Below, one piece after another: positions 43,360-52,150 of a stretch of 64,000 bases of DNA. The notes beneath the pieces were generated by a model. That model was not told the origin of the DNA and did not search any database. It worked only from the letters and a program-made list of their open reading frames with translations. Within the stretch, counting starts at the first letter, position 1; every line of letters starts with the position of its first letter. Origin of the DNA: Halopseudomonas pachastrellae (GTDB lineage Bacteria; Pseudomonadota; Gammaproteobacteria; Pseudomonadales; Pseudomonadaceae); assembly GCF_900114765.1 (NCBI RefSeq), contig NZ_FOUD01000001.1:1-64000 (forward strand), written 5' to 3'. The translations under genes were made by a program, and so were the position numbers.

Positions 43360-46134
43360 GACGCTCTCCTGCAGTTGCTCCATGGCGACAAACAGCTGCT
43401 GAATCTCGGTATCCGCCGGGGCGTTCTGCTTGAGCCGGGTTTCTGCCTGCAGGCAGCGCCGGCGCAATTCGGGTACGCCGCAGTAGCGCGTCGCGCCGTG
43501 CAGGCGATGGACGCTCTCCAGTAGTCTTTGCTGGTCACCGGCGTTAAGGCTTTCTTCAATTGCCTGCCGATCGGCGGGCAGGTTCTGCAACAGCATATCC
43601 AGCATGTCCTGGGCCAGATCGGCTTTACCAGCGGCCAGGCGCAAGCCTTCCTCATGGTCGAGCACCGGGTTGCTGGGCGGGTTTGTCGGCGGGGCGCTGG
43701 CTGGCGCCGGTGCAAGCTCGGCGTCGAGATCCTGCCCGGTCCACTTGCGGATACTCTCGCGCAGCTGTTCAGGGCTGATGGGTTTGCTCAGGTAGTCGTT
43801 CATGCCGCACTTGAGCAGCTTGCGCCGTTCCTCGGCCAGGGCGTGGGCGGTCAGCGCAACAATGGGTGTGGCGGGCTGGTCACTCAGCTCCTCCTGCAGA
43901 CGAATTTCTTCGGTCGTCTGCCGCCCGTCCATGCCGGGCATCTGCACGTCCATGAAAATCAGATCAAAACGTTGCTCGGCCAGTACCGCCAGCGCCGCCT
44001 CGCCGCTGTCCACTGCGCGCACGCGGGTACCCATCTCCTGCAGAAAGGTTTCAACCAGCTTGAGATTGGCCGGGTTGTCGTCGACACAGAGGATGGTCAC
44101 GCTGTCCGGGTTGGCACGCCGCTCCTGTTCCGCGTCGTCGGCAGGCAGGTCGGGCAGCGCGGCGGGCCTGGGCTGCAGCAGTTGGCCGGTGGCGCGGAAC
44201 AGCTTGCGCATGCTCAGTGGGCGCGAGAGCACTGCGCAGCGCCCGTCCGGCAGCTGATCGAGTTGCGGCGGCTGCGCGACCGCGTTGACCAGCAAAATAC
44301 TGGCGCAGCCATGCCCGGCCCAGCGCTGCACGTGTTGCAGGCTGTCGGTCAGGCGATGCTCGTCGCTTTCACTGCTGACCAGTGCCACTTGAGGTGCGCT
44401 GGGTCCGCCGTCCAGCACCGCTTCGTTGAGGCTGACCAGGGTGCTGAAAATGCGCGTTTGCAGGCCCAGATCCTCCAGTGCATGCAGCAGCGCCTGGCGG
44501 CTTAGCGGGTTGGGTTCAAACACGCCGGCGTACAAGCCTTCGAACGGGCGGCTGGGCAGGTCGTCGTCGGCCTGGCTGGACTTGTTCAGGCTGGCGGTAA
44601 ACCAGAATTCGGAACCGGATCCGGGGGTGCTGTGCAGGTGGATCTCGCCATGCATCTGCTCAACCAGGCGTTTGGTGATAACCAGGCCAAGGCCGGTGCC
44701 GCCGGTCTGGCGGGTCGGGGAGTTGTCGACCTGGCTGAAGGCGCGGAACAGCGACTTTTGCTGCGCTTCGGTCAGGCCCACGCCGGTGTCGGTAACGCTG
44801 ATGCGCAGTACCGCGCTGCTGTCGTTGTCTTCCTCCAGCATGACCCGCAGGCACACCGAGCCGTCATGGGTGAACTTGATGGCGTTGCTCAGCAGGTTGG
44901 ATAGCACCTGCTTGAGGCGCAGGGCATCGCCACTCAGGCCGAGCGGCACGTCGCGGTAGATCAGGCTGACCAGCTCAACCTGTTTCTGGTGCGCTGACGG
45001 TGCCAGCATGGTCAGGGTTTCCTCGACCAGATCGCGCAGGTTGAACGGCAGGTTGTCGAGCACCAGCTTGCCGGCTTCGATCTTCGAAAAGTCGAGAATC
45101 TCGTTGATGATGTCCTGCAGGCTCTTGGCCGATTTGCTGATGGTGTCCAGATACTCGATCTGGCGCGGGGTCATTTCGGTGCGCTGCAGCAGGTTGCTGA
45201 AGCCAAGGATACCGTTGAGCGGTGTGCGCAGCTCATGACTCATATTGGCGAGAAACTCGGACTTGATGCGGCTGGCCTCCTGGGCAGCCTTGCGCGCCAT
45301 GTCCAGCTCGATGTTCTGTACTTCAATGGTTTCCAGCGTCTGGCGCAGGTCTTCGGTGGCCTGTTCGACGTTTTGCTGCAGCTCGCCCTGGGCGCTTTGC
45401 AGTGCCTGGGTCATGGTGTTGACACCCTCGGCCAGATCGTCGAGTTCGCGTGCGCGCTGACGCGGCAGGCGCACGTCCAGCTGGCCCTTACTGATGCGGG
45501 CAATCGCCTGGTTGATTTCGACCACCGGGTCGATGATGTGGCGCCCCATGGTGCTGACCATCAGGCCGGTGATCAGCAGGCCGAGCAGTATCAGTACCAG
45601 CGTCGTCAGCAGCGTCTGATAGCTGCGCAACTGGGTATTGCCGTGGCTCAGCTCTACCTCAAGCCAGCCAATCAGCGCGTCGGCCTCCAGGTCACTGCGC
45701 TCGGCCGCGCTGAGCAGCTCGGGGCTGGCCTGCAGCGGCAGGATAAAACGGGTGCTGCGCTCACCGGTGCGCACTTGCAGGCCGGTGCCGGCGGCCAGGG
45801 GGCTTTCCGGCAGGGCGCGATTGGCCGCGAGCATCTGCGGGCCGCTGTGTTCCAGCGGCTGATTATCGGCGTCGTACAGGGTGACCGCGCGGACATCCTG
45901 GTAATTCAGGGTGTTGGCCAAGGTGGTGCGCATGCGCTGGGGTTGCCGGGCCAGCAGGGCCTCGGTGGCGGGGCGTTGCAGATGCTCGGCGGTGAGCTGG
46001 CCGCGTTCAAGCAGTTGCTTTTGCAGATCACCCAGGTGTTGCCAGCTGAAGTAGACGCCCACTGCGGCGGCCAGTATCCCGGCCGGGATCAGGGTCATCA
46101 GCAGGAGTCGGGCCTTGATACCAATGTCGTTCAT
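43348..46134 (-). CDS. gacS: Hybrid sensor kinase GacS (BarA-like)
   Basis: GacS feeds the GacA response regulator and, through small RNAs, RsmA control of biofilm and secondary metabolism. The 928-residue protein has two membrane segments (about 10-30 and 165-185, LLTTLVLILLGLLITGLMVS) around a periplasmic domain, then HAMP. The HisKA domain has His300 (ANMSHELRTPLNG), followed by HATPase motifs (DTGVGLT, TGGTGLGLVI). The receiver has Asp729 (DLIFMDVQMPGMDG) and the Hpt domain His879 (HRLHGATRYCG). The start is chosen at 46134 (MNDIGIKARLLL), matching GacS; the frame is open to 46206. The cognate gacA is not in the window. Confidence 0.95.
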   Translation of the reverse strand: MNDIGIKARLLLMTLIPAGILAAAVGVYFSWQHLGDLQKQLLERGQLTAEHLQRPATEALLARQPQRMRTTLANTLNYQDVRAVTLYDADNQPLEHSGPQMLAANRALPESPLAAGTGLQVRTGERSTRFILPLQASPELLSAAERSDLEADALIGWLEVELSHGNTQLRSYQTLLTTLVLILLGLLITGLMVSTMGRHIIDPVVEINQAIARISKGQLDVRLPRQRARELDDLAEGVNTMTQALQSAQGELQQNVEQATEDLRQTLETIEVQNIELDMARKAAQEASRIKSEFLANMSHELRTPLNGILGFSNLLQRTEMTPRQIEYLDTISKSAKSLQDIINEILDFSKIEAGKLVLDNLPFNLRDLVEETLTMLAPSAHQKQVELVSLIYRDVPLGLSGDALRLKQVLSNLLSNAIKFTHDGSVCLRVMLEEDNDSSAVLRISVTDTGVGLTEAQQKSLFRAFSQVDNSPTRQTGGTGLGLVITKRLVEQMHGEIHLHSTPGSGSEFWFTASLNKSSQADDDLPSRPFEGLYAGVFEPNPLSRQALLHALEDLGLQTRIFSTLVSLNEAVLDGGPSAPQVALVSSESDEHRLTDSLQHVQRWAGHGCASILLVNAVAQPPQLDQLPDGRCAVLSRPLSMRKLFRATGQLLQPRPAALPDLPADDAEQERRANPDSVTILCVDDNPANLKLVETFLQEMGTRVRAVDSGEAALAVLAEQRFDLIFMDVQMPGMDGRQTTEEIRLQEELSDQPATPIVALTAHALAEERRKLLKCGMNDYLSKPISPEQLRESIRKWTGQDLDAELAPAPASAPPTNPPSNPVLDHEEGLRLAAGKADLAQDMLDMLLQNLPADRQAIEESLNAGDQQRLLESVHRLHGATRYCGVPELRRRCLQAETRLKQNAPADTEIQQLFVAMEQLQESVSVQ

Positions 46135-46298
46135 GTAAATGTGTTCCCGTTTCCTCGTCAGCCGTGCATTCAGGGGCGGCGCGAAATACGCACTTGGGTG
46201 GGCCAAATTACGTCGTTGTCGGTATCATAGGCGGCTTGAGCAAAAAGCACAGCCTTGCCGACCCTCCTGGCGACGGACAAGGCCGCTACGGTGACTCC

Positions 46299-47201
46299 AT
46301 GACGCAGCATTACCCCACCATCGCCGATTGCATCGGCAACACCCCTCTGGTCAGGCTGCAGCGCCTGCCGGGCCAGACCAGCAACACCATTCTGGTCAAG
46401 CTGGAGGGCAATAATCCGGCCGGTTCAGTGAAGGACCGCCCGGCGCTGTCGATGATCGAGCGTGCCGAGGCGCGTGGCGATATCCAGCCCGGCGATACGC
46501 TGATCGAGGCGACCTCCGGCAATACCGGCATCGCGCTGGCCATGGCTGCGGCCATTAAAGGCTATCGCATGGTACTGATCATGCCGGACAACATGAGCGC
46601 CGAGCGCAAGGCGGCGATGACCGCCTACGGCGCAGAGCTGATCGAAGTGACCCAGGCCCAGGGTATGGAGGGCGCGCGTGACCTGGCCCTGCGCATGCAG
46701 GCCGAAGGGCGGGGCAAGGTGCTTGATCAGTTTGGCAACCAGGACAACCCCGAGGCGCACTACCGTGGCACCGGCCCCGAGATCTGGCGTGATACCAGCG
46801 GTACGGTGACGCACTTTGTCAGCTCGATGGGCACCACGGGAACCATCATGGGCACCTCCCGCTACCTCAAGGAACAGAACCCGGCCATTCAGATCGTCGG
46901 TCTGCAGCCGATCGAAGGCGCGGCCATTCCCGGTATCCGCCGCTGGCCCAAGGAATATCTGCCCACCATCTTTGATGACACCCGGGTTGATCTGGTGATC
47001 GACATGGGCCAGCAGGAAGCCGAAGTCACCATGCGCCGGCTGGCCCGCGAAGAAGGCATCTTCTGCGGCGTCTCTTCCGGCGGTGCGGTGGCAGCGGCGC
47101 TGCGTCTGAGCGCGGAGGTAGAAAACGCGGTGATTGTTGCCATCATCTGTGATCGCGGCGACCGCTACCTGTCCACCGGCGTTTACGACGGACCGGCATG
47201 A
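46299..47201 (+). CDS. cysM: Cysteine synthase B
   Basis: CysM makes cysteine from O-acetylserine and sulfide, or S-sulfocysteine from thiosulfate, with PLP. The 300-residue product has the PLP lysine in NPAGSVKDRPALSMIE, the substrate loop TSGNTGIALAMAAA, the VSSMGTTGTIMGTSRYL phosphate-binding loop and GVSSGGAVAAAL near the end. The short length and RRWPKEYLP insertion fit the B-type. ATG 46299 gives the family start; a -10-like TATCAT is at 46223-46228. Its stop overlaps the rlmD start (ATGA). It is divergent from gacS, with a 164-base gap. Confidence 0.95.
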   Translation: MTQHYPTIADCIGNTPLVRLQRLPGQTSNTILVKLEGNNPAGSVKDRPALSMIERAEARGDIQPGDTLIEATSGNTGIALAMAAAIKGYRMVLIMPDNMSAERKAAMTAYGAELIEVTQAQGMEGARDLALRMQAEGRGKVLDQFGNQDNPEAHYRGTGPEIWRDTSGTVTHFVSSMGTTGTIMGTSRYLKEQNPAIQIVGLQPIEGAAIPGIRRWPKEYLPTIFDDTRVDLVIDMGQQEAEVTMRRLAREEGIFCGVSSGGAVAAALRLSAEVENAVIVAIICDRGDRYLSTGVYDGPA

Positions 47202-48541
47202 AACGCGGGCGCGGACGTGCGCGTGCGGCGCCGGCGGCTGATGCTCCGGCCGCCATCGGCCAGCGTATCGAGCTGCAACTGGAGCGCCTGACCCACGACG
47301 GTCGGGGTATTGGCCGCTGGCGTGGGCGCACCGTCTTTGTTGAGGGCGGGCTGCCCGGCGAACAGGTGCAGGCACGGGTATTGCGGGCGCGCAGCAAGCT
47401 GATCGAGACGCGGCTGGAAAGCCTGCAGCAAGTTAGTGAACTGCGCCAGCCGCTGCGCTGTGTGCACGCCGATTTGTGCGGTGGTTGCAGCCTGCAACAC
47501 ATGGCGCGCGAACAACAGCTGGAGATCAAGCAGCAGGCCTTGGCGCAGCAATTGCAACACTTTGCCCAGGTTGAACCGCAGCAATGGGCGCCGGCGCTGG
47601 AAGGGCCTGCTTACGGCTACCGCCAGCGCACGCGGGTTGCGCTGCGCTGGGATCGCGGGCGCCGGGAACTGGATGTCGGCTTTCGTCAGCGTGCCAGCAG
47701 TGAGCTGGTCAATGTCGAGCAATGCCCCGTCCTGGTGCCTGAGCTGGAGCATGTGCTTACCCGCCTGCCGGCGCTGCTGCGCAGCCTGGATGGCGCAGAC
47801 GCGCTGGGCCACGTTGAGTTGATTGGTGCCGAACATCCGGCGCTGGTGCTGCGTCACCTGAGGCCCTTGAGCGAAGCCGATAGCAACCGCCTGCAGGCCT
47901 TTGCTGCCGAGTGTGAGCTGGGTTTGTGGCTGCAGGGCGAGGAGGCCAATGCGCTGGCGGTGAATGGTGCGCTTGAGCCGGCCTATCGTCTGACCGATCA
48001 GCAACTGGAGCTGGGGTTTGCGCCCGGAGACTTTACCCAGGTCAATCCGCAAATGAACCAGGCGATGGTCAATCAGGCGCTGGACTGGTTAGCGCCGGCA
48101 TCTGGTGAGGCGGTGCTGGATCTGTTTTGCGGTGTCGGCAACTTTGCCCTGGCGCTGGCGCGTGCCGGGGCTAAGGTGACGGGGATCGAAGGTAGTGCGG
48201 AAATGGTGGCCCGGGCCACAGACAATGCCCGGAAAAACGACCTCGATGAGGTGCACTTTTTGGCAGCCGACTTGTCGAAGCCCCTTGAAGTGCCGCCGGG
48301 GTCACCACAGTACACGGCAGCGTTGCTTGATCCGCCGCGTGACGGCGCCGGGCAAATGGTAGTCGATCTGGCCGCCCTGGCGGTCGAGCGGATTCTTTAC
48401 ATTTCCTGCAACCCGGCAACGCTGGCGCGCGATGCAGGCATTCTGGCAGGCAAGGGCTACACCCTGGTTCGGGCGGGCATCATGGATATGTTCCCCCAGA
48501 CCGCCCATGTCGAGGCCATGGCACTGTTCCGGAGGCAATAG
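47198..48541 (+). CDS. rlmD: 23S rRNA (uracil-1939-C5)-methyltransferase
   Basis: RlmD (RumA) methylates U1939 of 23S rRNA using SAM and carries an iron-sulfur cluster. The 447-residue product has an N-terminal TRAM domain (about 20-80, LERLTHDGRGIGRWRGRTVF), the cluster cysteines CVHADLCGGCSLQHM plus EQCPVL, the SAM site DLFCGVGNFALALA and the catalytic cysteine in LYISCNPATLARD. It overlaps cysM by four bases; relA starts 25 bases on. Confidence 0.95.
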   Translation: MKRGRGRARAAPAADAPAAIGQRIELQLERLTHDGRGIGRWRGRTVFVEGGLPGEQVQARVLRARSKLIETRLESLQQVSELRQPLRCVHADLCGGCSLQHMAREQQLEIKQQALAQQLQHFAQVEPQQWAPALEGPAYGYRQRTRVALRWDRGRRELDVGFRQRASSELVNVEQCPVLVPELEHVLTRLPALLRSLDGADALGHVELIGAEHPALVLRHLRPLSEADSNRLQAFAAECELGLWLQGEEANALAVNGALEPAYRLTDQQLELGFAPGDFTQVNPQMNQAMVNQALDWLAPASGEAVLDLFCGVGNFALALARAGAKVTGIEGSAEMVARATDNARKNDLDEVHFLAADLSKPLEVPPGSPQYTAALLDPPRDGAGQMVVDLAALAVERILYISCNPATLARDAGILAGKGYTLVRAGIMDMFPQTAHVEAMALFRRQ

Positions 48542-48566
48542 ATCGCCGCCGGGCGAGGACAAGAAG

Positions 48567-50816
48567 ATGGTACAGGTCAGAGCAGCACACCCGACCAATC
48601 AGGACGGCAGCGTCAATATCGACGCCTGGATCGCACGTATCGGAGAGCGCACGCAGCTTGTCGATCCGCAGATTCTGCATGAGGCATGTGAGTGGGCTCA
48701 GGAGCTGGAGCAGGCCGCGATTGATGCGGAGAACATCTGGGCCGACGGTGCGAGCAGTTACCGCACCGGCCTGGAGATGGCCGAGATCCTGGCCGACCTC
48801 AAACTGGATCAGGACTCACTGGTTGCTGCGGTGGTTTATCGTGCGGTGCGTGAGCGCAAGACCGATCTGACCGAGGTGGAACACCGCTTTGGCCCGACCG
48901 TCACCCACCTGGTGGATGGCGTACAACGCATGGCCGCCATCAGCGTGTCGCAGAACCCGGGTAATACCGCGAGCTTCAGTCCGCAGGCGCAGGTCGAGAA
49001 TCTGCGCAAGATGCTGGTCACGCTGGTGGATGACGTGCGCGTCGCGTTGATCAAGCTGGCCGAGCGCACCTGCGCTATCCGGGCGGTCAAGGACGCGCCG
49101 GAGGAGAAGCGTTATCGCGTTGCTCGCGAGGTGTTCGATATCTACGCGCCGCTGGCCCACCGGTTGGGCATCGGCCACATCAAGTGGGAGCTGGAAGACC
49201 TCTCCTTCCGCTACCTGGAGCCGACCCAGTACAAGCAGATCGCCAAACTTCTGGACGAGCGTCGTCTCGATCGCCAGCAGTACATCGATGCGGTGATGGC
49301 CCAGCTGCGTGAGTCGCTGGAGGAGGCGTCCATCCACGCCGACATCACTGGCCGGGCAAAACATATCTATTCCATCTGGCGCAAGATGCAGCGCAAGGGC
49401 ATCGATTTCAGTCAGGTCTATGACGTGCGCGCGGTGCGGATTCTGGTGCCGCAGGTGCGCGACTGCTACACGGCGCTTGGCGTCGTGCACAGCCTGTGGC
49501 GTCACATTCCCAACGAGTTTGACGATTATGTCGCCAACCCGAAGGAAAATGGCTACCGCTCGCTGCACACCGCAGTAATCGGCCCCGAGGGCAAGGTGCT
49601 CGAGGTGCAGATCCGTACCCAGGGCATGCACGAAGAGGCTGAACTGGGTGTCTGTGCGCACTGGCGCTACAAGGGCACGGACCTGGACAGCAATTCCAAT
49701 GCCTACGAAGACAAGATTGCCTGGCTGCGTCAGGTACTTGAGTGGCATGAGGAAATGGGTGATATCGGCGGTCTGGCCGAGCAGCTGCGGGTCGACTTTG
49801 AGCCCGACCGTATCTACCTGTTTACCCCCGACGGTCACGTGCTGGATATGGCCAAGGGCGCTACGCCGCTGGACTTTGCCTACCGCGTGCATACCGAAAT
49901 TGGTCACAGCTGCCGGGGCGCCAAGGTCAATGGGCGTATTGTGCCGCTGAACTACGTGCTGCAGACCGGTGAACAGGTCGAGATCATCACGGGCAAGCAG
50001 AGCGGCCCGAGCCGCGACTGGCTCAACCCCAACCTCGGCTACCTGAATACGTCCCGGGCTCGGGCCAAGGTGCAGCACTGGTTCAAGGAGCAGGCGCGCG
50101 AGCAGAATGCCCAGGCCGGCAAGCTGATGGTCGAGCGCGAACTGACCCGCATGGCACTCAACGGTACCGACTACGCCCAGTTGATTGATCGCCTTGGCCT
50201 GAAGAGCCAGGAGGACCTGTTTGTCGCAGTAGGCTCTGGCGACCTGCGTCTGGCCCACGTGGTCAATGTGGCGCAGCAGCTCATCGAGCCTGATCGCCAC
50301 AGCGAGCAGCTGGAGCTCATCCCTAAAAAGCCCAGTCGCAATGTCGGCCGCCGAGGGGATGTCTACATCCAGGGCGTCGGCAACCTGATGACGCAGCTGG
50401 CTGGTTGCTGTCAGCCGGTGCCGGGTGATCCGATCATCGGCTACATCACCCTGGGTCGCGGTGTCACCGTACACCGCGCCGATTGTGCCAACGCCATGCA
50501 GCTGCAGGATCGCGACTCTGAGCGCCTGATCGAGGTCAGCTGGGGCGGTGCGCCGGTGCAGACTTACCCGGTGGAGATCTACATCAAGGCCTATGACCGC
50601 TCCGGTCTGTTGCGCGATGTCTCGCAACTGCTGGCCAATGAGAAGATCAACGTACTGGAGGTCAGTACGCGGACCAACAAGGATGACAATTACGCGGCCA
50701 TGCTGCTGACCATCGAGATCCCCAATCTCGGCATGCTCAGCCGTTTGCTCACGCGCATCAGTCAGCTGCCAAACGTGATCGAGGCGCGGCGCAACCGTCA
50801 GGAAAACCGCGCATGA
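48567..50816 (+). CDS. relA: GTP pyrophosphokinase RelA
   Basis: RelA makes (p)ppGpp on stalled ribosomes. The 749-residue product has a degenerate HD hydrolase region (no HD pair; RTGLEMAEILADLKLD reads where it should be), a synthetase domain with YDVRAVRILVPQ and the EFDD motif typical of RelA rather than SpoT, a TGS domain (DRIYLFTPDGHVLDMAKGAT), the conserved-cysteine/zinc-finger region (QLAGCCQPVPGDPIIGY with CANAMQ) and a C-terminal ACT domain. Hydrolase loss and EFDD mark it as RelA. The start is ATG 48567 after GAGG; mazG overlaps its stop by four bases. Confidence 0.97.
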   Translation: MVQVRAAHPTNQDGSVNIDAWIARIGERTQLVDPQILHEACEWAQELEQAAIDAENIWADGASSYRTGLEMAEILADLKLDQDSLVAAVVYRAVRERKTDLTEVEHRFGPTVTHLVDGVQRMAAISVSQNPGNTASFSPQAQVENLRKMLVTLVDDVRVALIKLAERTCAIRAVKDAPEEKRYRVAREVFDIYAPLAHRLGIGHIKWELEDLSFRYLEPTQYKQIAKLLDERRLDRQQYIDAVMAQLRESLEEASIHADITGRAKHIYSIWRKMQRKGIDFSQVYDVRAVRILVPQVRDCYTALGVVHSLWRHIPNEFDDYVANPKENGYRSLHTAVIGPEGKVLEVQIRTQGMHEEAELGVCAHWRYKGTDLDSNSNAYEDKIAWLRQVLEWHEEMGDIGGLAEQLRVDFEPDRIYLFTPDGHVLDMAKGATPLDFAYRVHTEIGHSCRGAKVNGRIVPLNYVLQTGEQVEIITGKQSGPSRDWLNPNLGYLNTSRARAKVQHWFKEQAREQNAQAGKLMVERELTRMALNGTDYAQLIDRLGLKSQEDLFVAVGSGDLRLAHVVNVAQQLIEPDRHSEQLELIPKKPSRNVGRRGDVYIQGVGNLMTQLAGCCQPVPGDPIIGYITLGRGVTVHRADCANAMQLQDRDSERLIEVSWGGAPVQTYPVEIYIKAYDRSGLLRDVSQLLANEKINVLEVSTRTNKDDNYAAMLLTIEIPNLGMLSRLLTRISQLPNVIEARRNRQENRA

Positions 50817-51631
50817 GTTACCAGTTGGACGACCTCCTGTATCTGATGCAGCGCCTGCGTGACCCGCAGCATGGGTGCCCCTGGGATCTGCAGCAGGATT
50901 ACGCCAGCATCGTGCCACACACGCTGGAAGAGGCCTACGAGGTGGCAGACGCCATCGAGCAGGGCGACTTTGAGCAACTGCGTGGCGAGTTGGGTGATCT
51001 GCTGTTTCAGGTCGTCTATTACGCCCAGCTGGCGGGCGAGGAAAGCCGCTTTGGCTGGCCCGAGGTGGTGGACGGCATCACCCGCAAGCTGGTGCGCCGC
51101 CACCCGCACGTGTTTCCCGATGGCAACCTGCGCACACCGCCGGGCAGTCAGACTCTGGCGCCGGATCAGGTCAAGCGCCGTTGGGAGCAGATCAAGGCCG
51201 AGGAACGGGCAGAGAAAGCCGCGCAGCCCGAGCAGCTGTCGTTGCTGGATGATGTGCCGGGGGCATTGCCGGCGCTGAGTCGCGCGCAAAAACTGCAGAA
51301 GCGCGCGTCGTCCGCCGGTTTTGACTGGCCAGACGCGGCCCCGGTGGTCGACAAGATCAGCGAAGAGCTGGATGAAGTACGCGAGGCGCTGGCTGCGGGC
51401 GATAGCGCCGCCGTCGCCGAGGAAATGGGTGACCTGTTGTTCTGCGTGGTCAACCTGGCCCGTCACCTTGGCGTAGACGCCGAAAACGCCTTGCGTCAGG
51501 GCAATGCCAAATTCGAGCGGCGTTTCCGCTTTATCGAAGCGCAGTTAGGAGAGCAGGGCGCGACCGTTTCCGAGCGCGCCCTGGATGAACTCGACGCCCT
51601 GTGGGACAAGGCCAAGCAGCAAGGCCTGTAA
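50813..51631 (+). CDS. mazG: Nucleoside triphosphate pyrophosphohydrolase MazG
   Basis: MazG hydrolyses (d)NTPs to monophosphates; its activity also lowers ppGpp in enteric bacteria. The 272-residue product has two MazG repeats: the first begins LMQRLRDPQHGCPWDLQQD with EEAYEVADAIEQGD, the second has DKISEELDEVREAL and EEMGDLLFCVVNLARHLG, with the metal-binding EExxE pattern in both. It is coupled to relA (ATGA) and ends at a hairpin (51631-51652) shared with the convergent next gene. Confidence 0.95.
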   Translation: MSYQLDDLLYLMQRLRDPQHGCPWDLQQDYASIVPHTLEEAYEVADAIEQGDFEQLRGELGDLLFQVVYYAQLAGEESRFGWPEVVDGITRKLVRRHPHVFPDGNLRTPPGSQTLAPDQVKRRWEQIKAEERAEKAAQPEQLSLLDDVPGALPALSRAQKLQKRASSAGFDWPDAAPVVDKISEELDEVREALAAGDSAAVAEEMGDLLFCVVNLARHLGVDAENALRQGNAKFERRFRFIEAQLGEQGATVSERALDELDALWDKAKQQGL

Positions 51632-51652
51632 GGGCGCGGCATCCCGCGCCCT
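51631..51652. terminator. Bidirectional hairpin between mazG and the next gene
   Basis: AGGGCGCGG (51631-51639) and CCGCGCCCT (51644-51652) form a perfect nine-base stem around CATC, starting at the last base of the mazG stop codon. The genes converge here, so it can serve both. There is no long T-run. Confidence 0.6.
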
Positions 51653-51662
51653 GATGACTCGC

Positions 51663-52007
51663 TCAGTGCTGGGTTTCTTGCTGACGCTCGACCAGCTCCT
51701 GCAGGTGCTTGCGGCTCAGCTCCAGATAGCGCGGGGTGGGGCCTTCGTCCTTGTACAGAGGGTCGCCCATCTCATCTACCGCAATCACTTCTTTGCCGGC
51801 GCGGTAAGGCAGGCTGGCTTCCAGCTCCTCAAGGGCGGCGCCCAGCAGGTCGGTGATGATGTCTTCAATCTGGCGTTTGGGATACATCTCGTGCAGCGCT
51901 TCGAGGCGGGCTGCATCTTCGAGGGTCAGATGTACGGCATAGCTGTCGCGGGTTACGCGGCCCTTGGCGGTCCTTTCCCAGGCTTGGGTGAGTTCACGGA
52001 TCTTCAT
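51663..52007 (-). CDS. Small RHH-like protein of unknown function
   Basis: This 114-residue protein ([20 protein letters not shown]) contains a stretch, about 21-60, that fits a ribbon-helix-helix fold: a short strand ([10 protein letters not shown]), helix [11 protein letters not shown] and helix [17 protein letters not shown]. The C-terminal third is acidic and then alkaline. Homologues are found next to mazG or ppc in Pseudomonas with varied labels, none secure. ATG 52007 has GGGGG six bases upstream; an in-frame start at 52118 would add an unlikely Cys-rich extension. It converges on mazG and is divergent from ppc. Confidence 0.7.
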   Translation of the reverse strand: MKIRELTQAWERTAKGRVTRDSYAVHLTLEDAARLEALHEMYPKRQIEDIITDLLGAALEELEASLPYRAGKEVIAVDEMGDPLYKDEGPTPRYLELSRKHLQELVERQQETQH

Positions 52008-52150
52008 GGTTCCCCCTTCTGTTTCGTTCTGTCGCTCGTGGCGACACCCCCAGCATAGACCATATGCGGGGGTGTACAGGTCTTGAGACCCCTTGTCAGC
52101 GGCAAGGTTGCATCGCATGCTGGGCGTCCCGTTTGCCTGGAGACAGAGTC

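Noticed and set aside
48816-50918. 700-residue open frame antisense to relA
   Set aside because: Long only because of high-GC codon bias in relA on the opposite strand.
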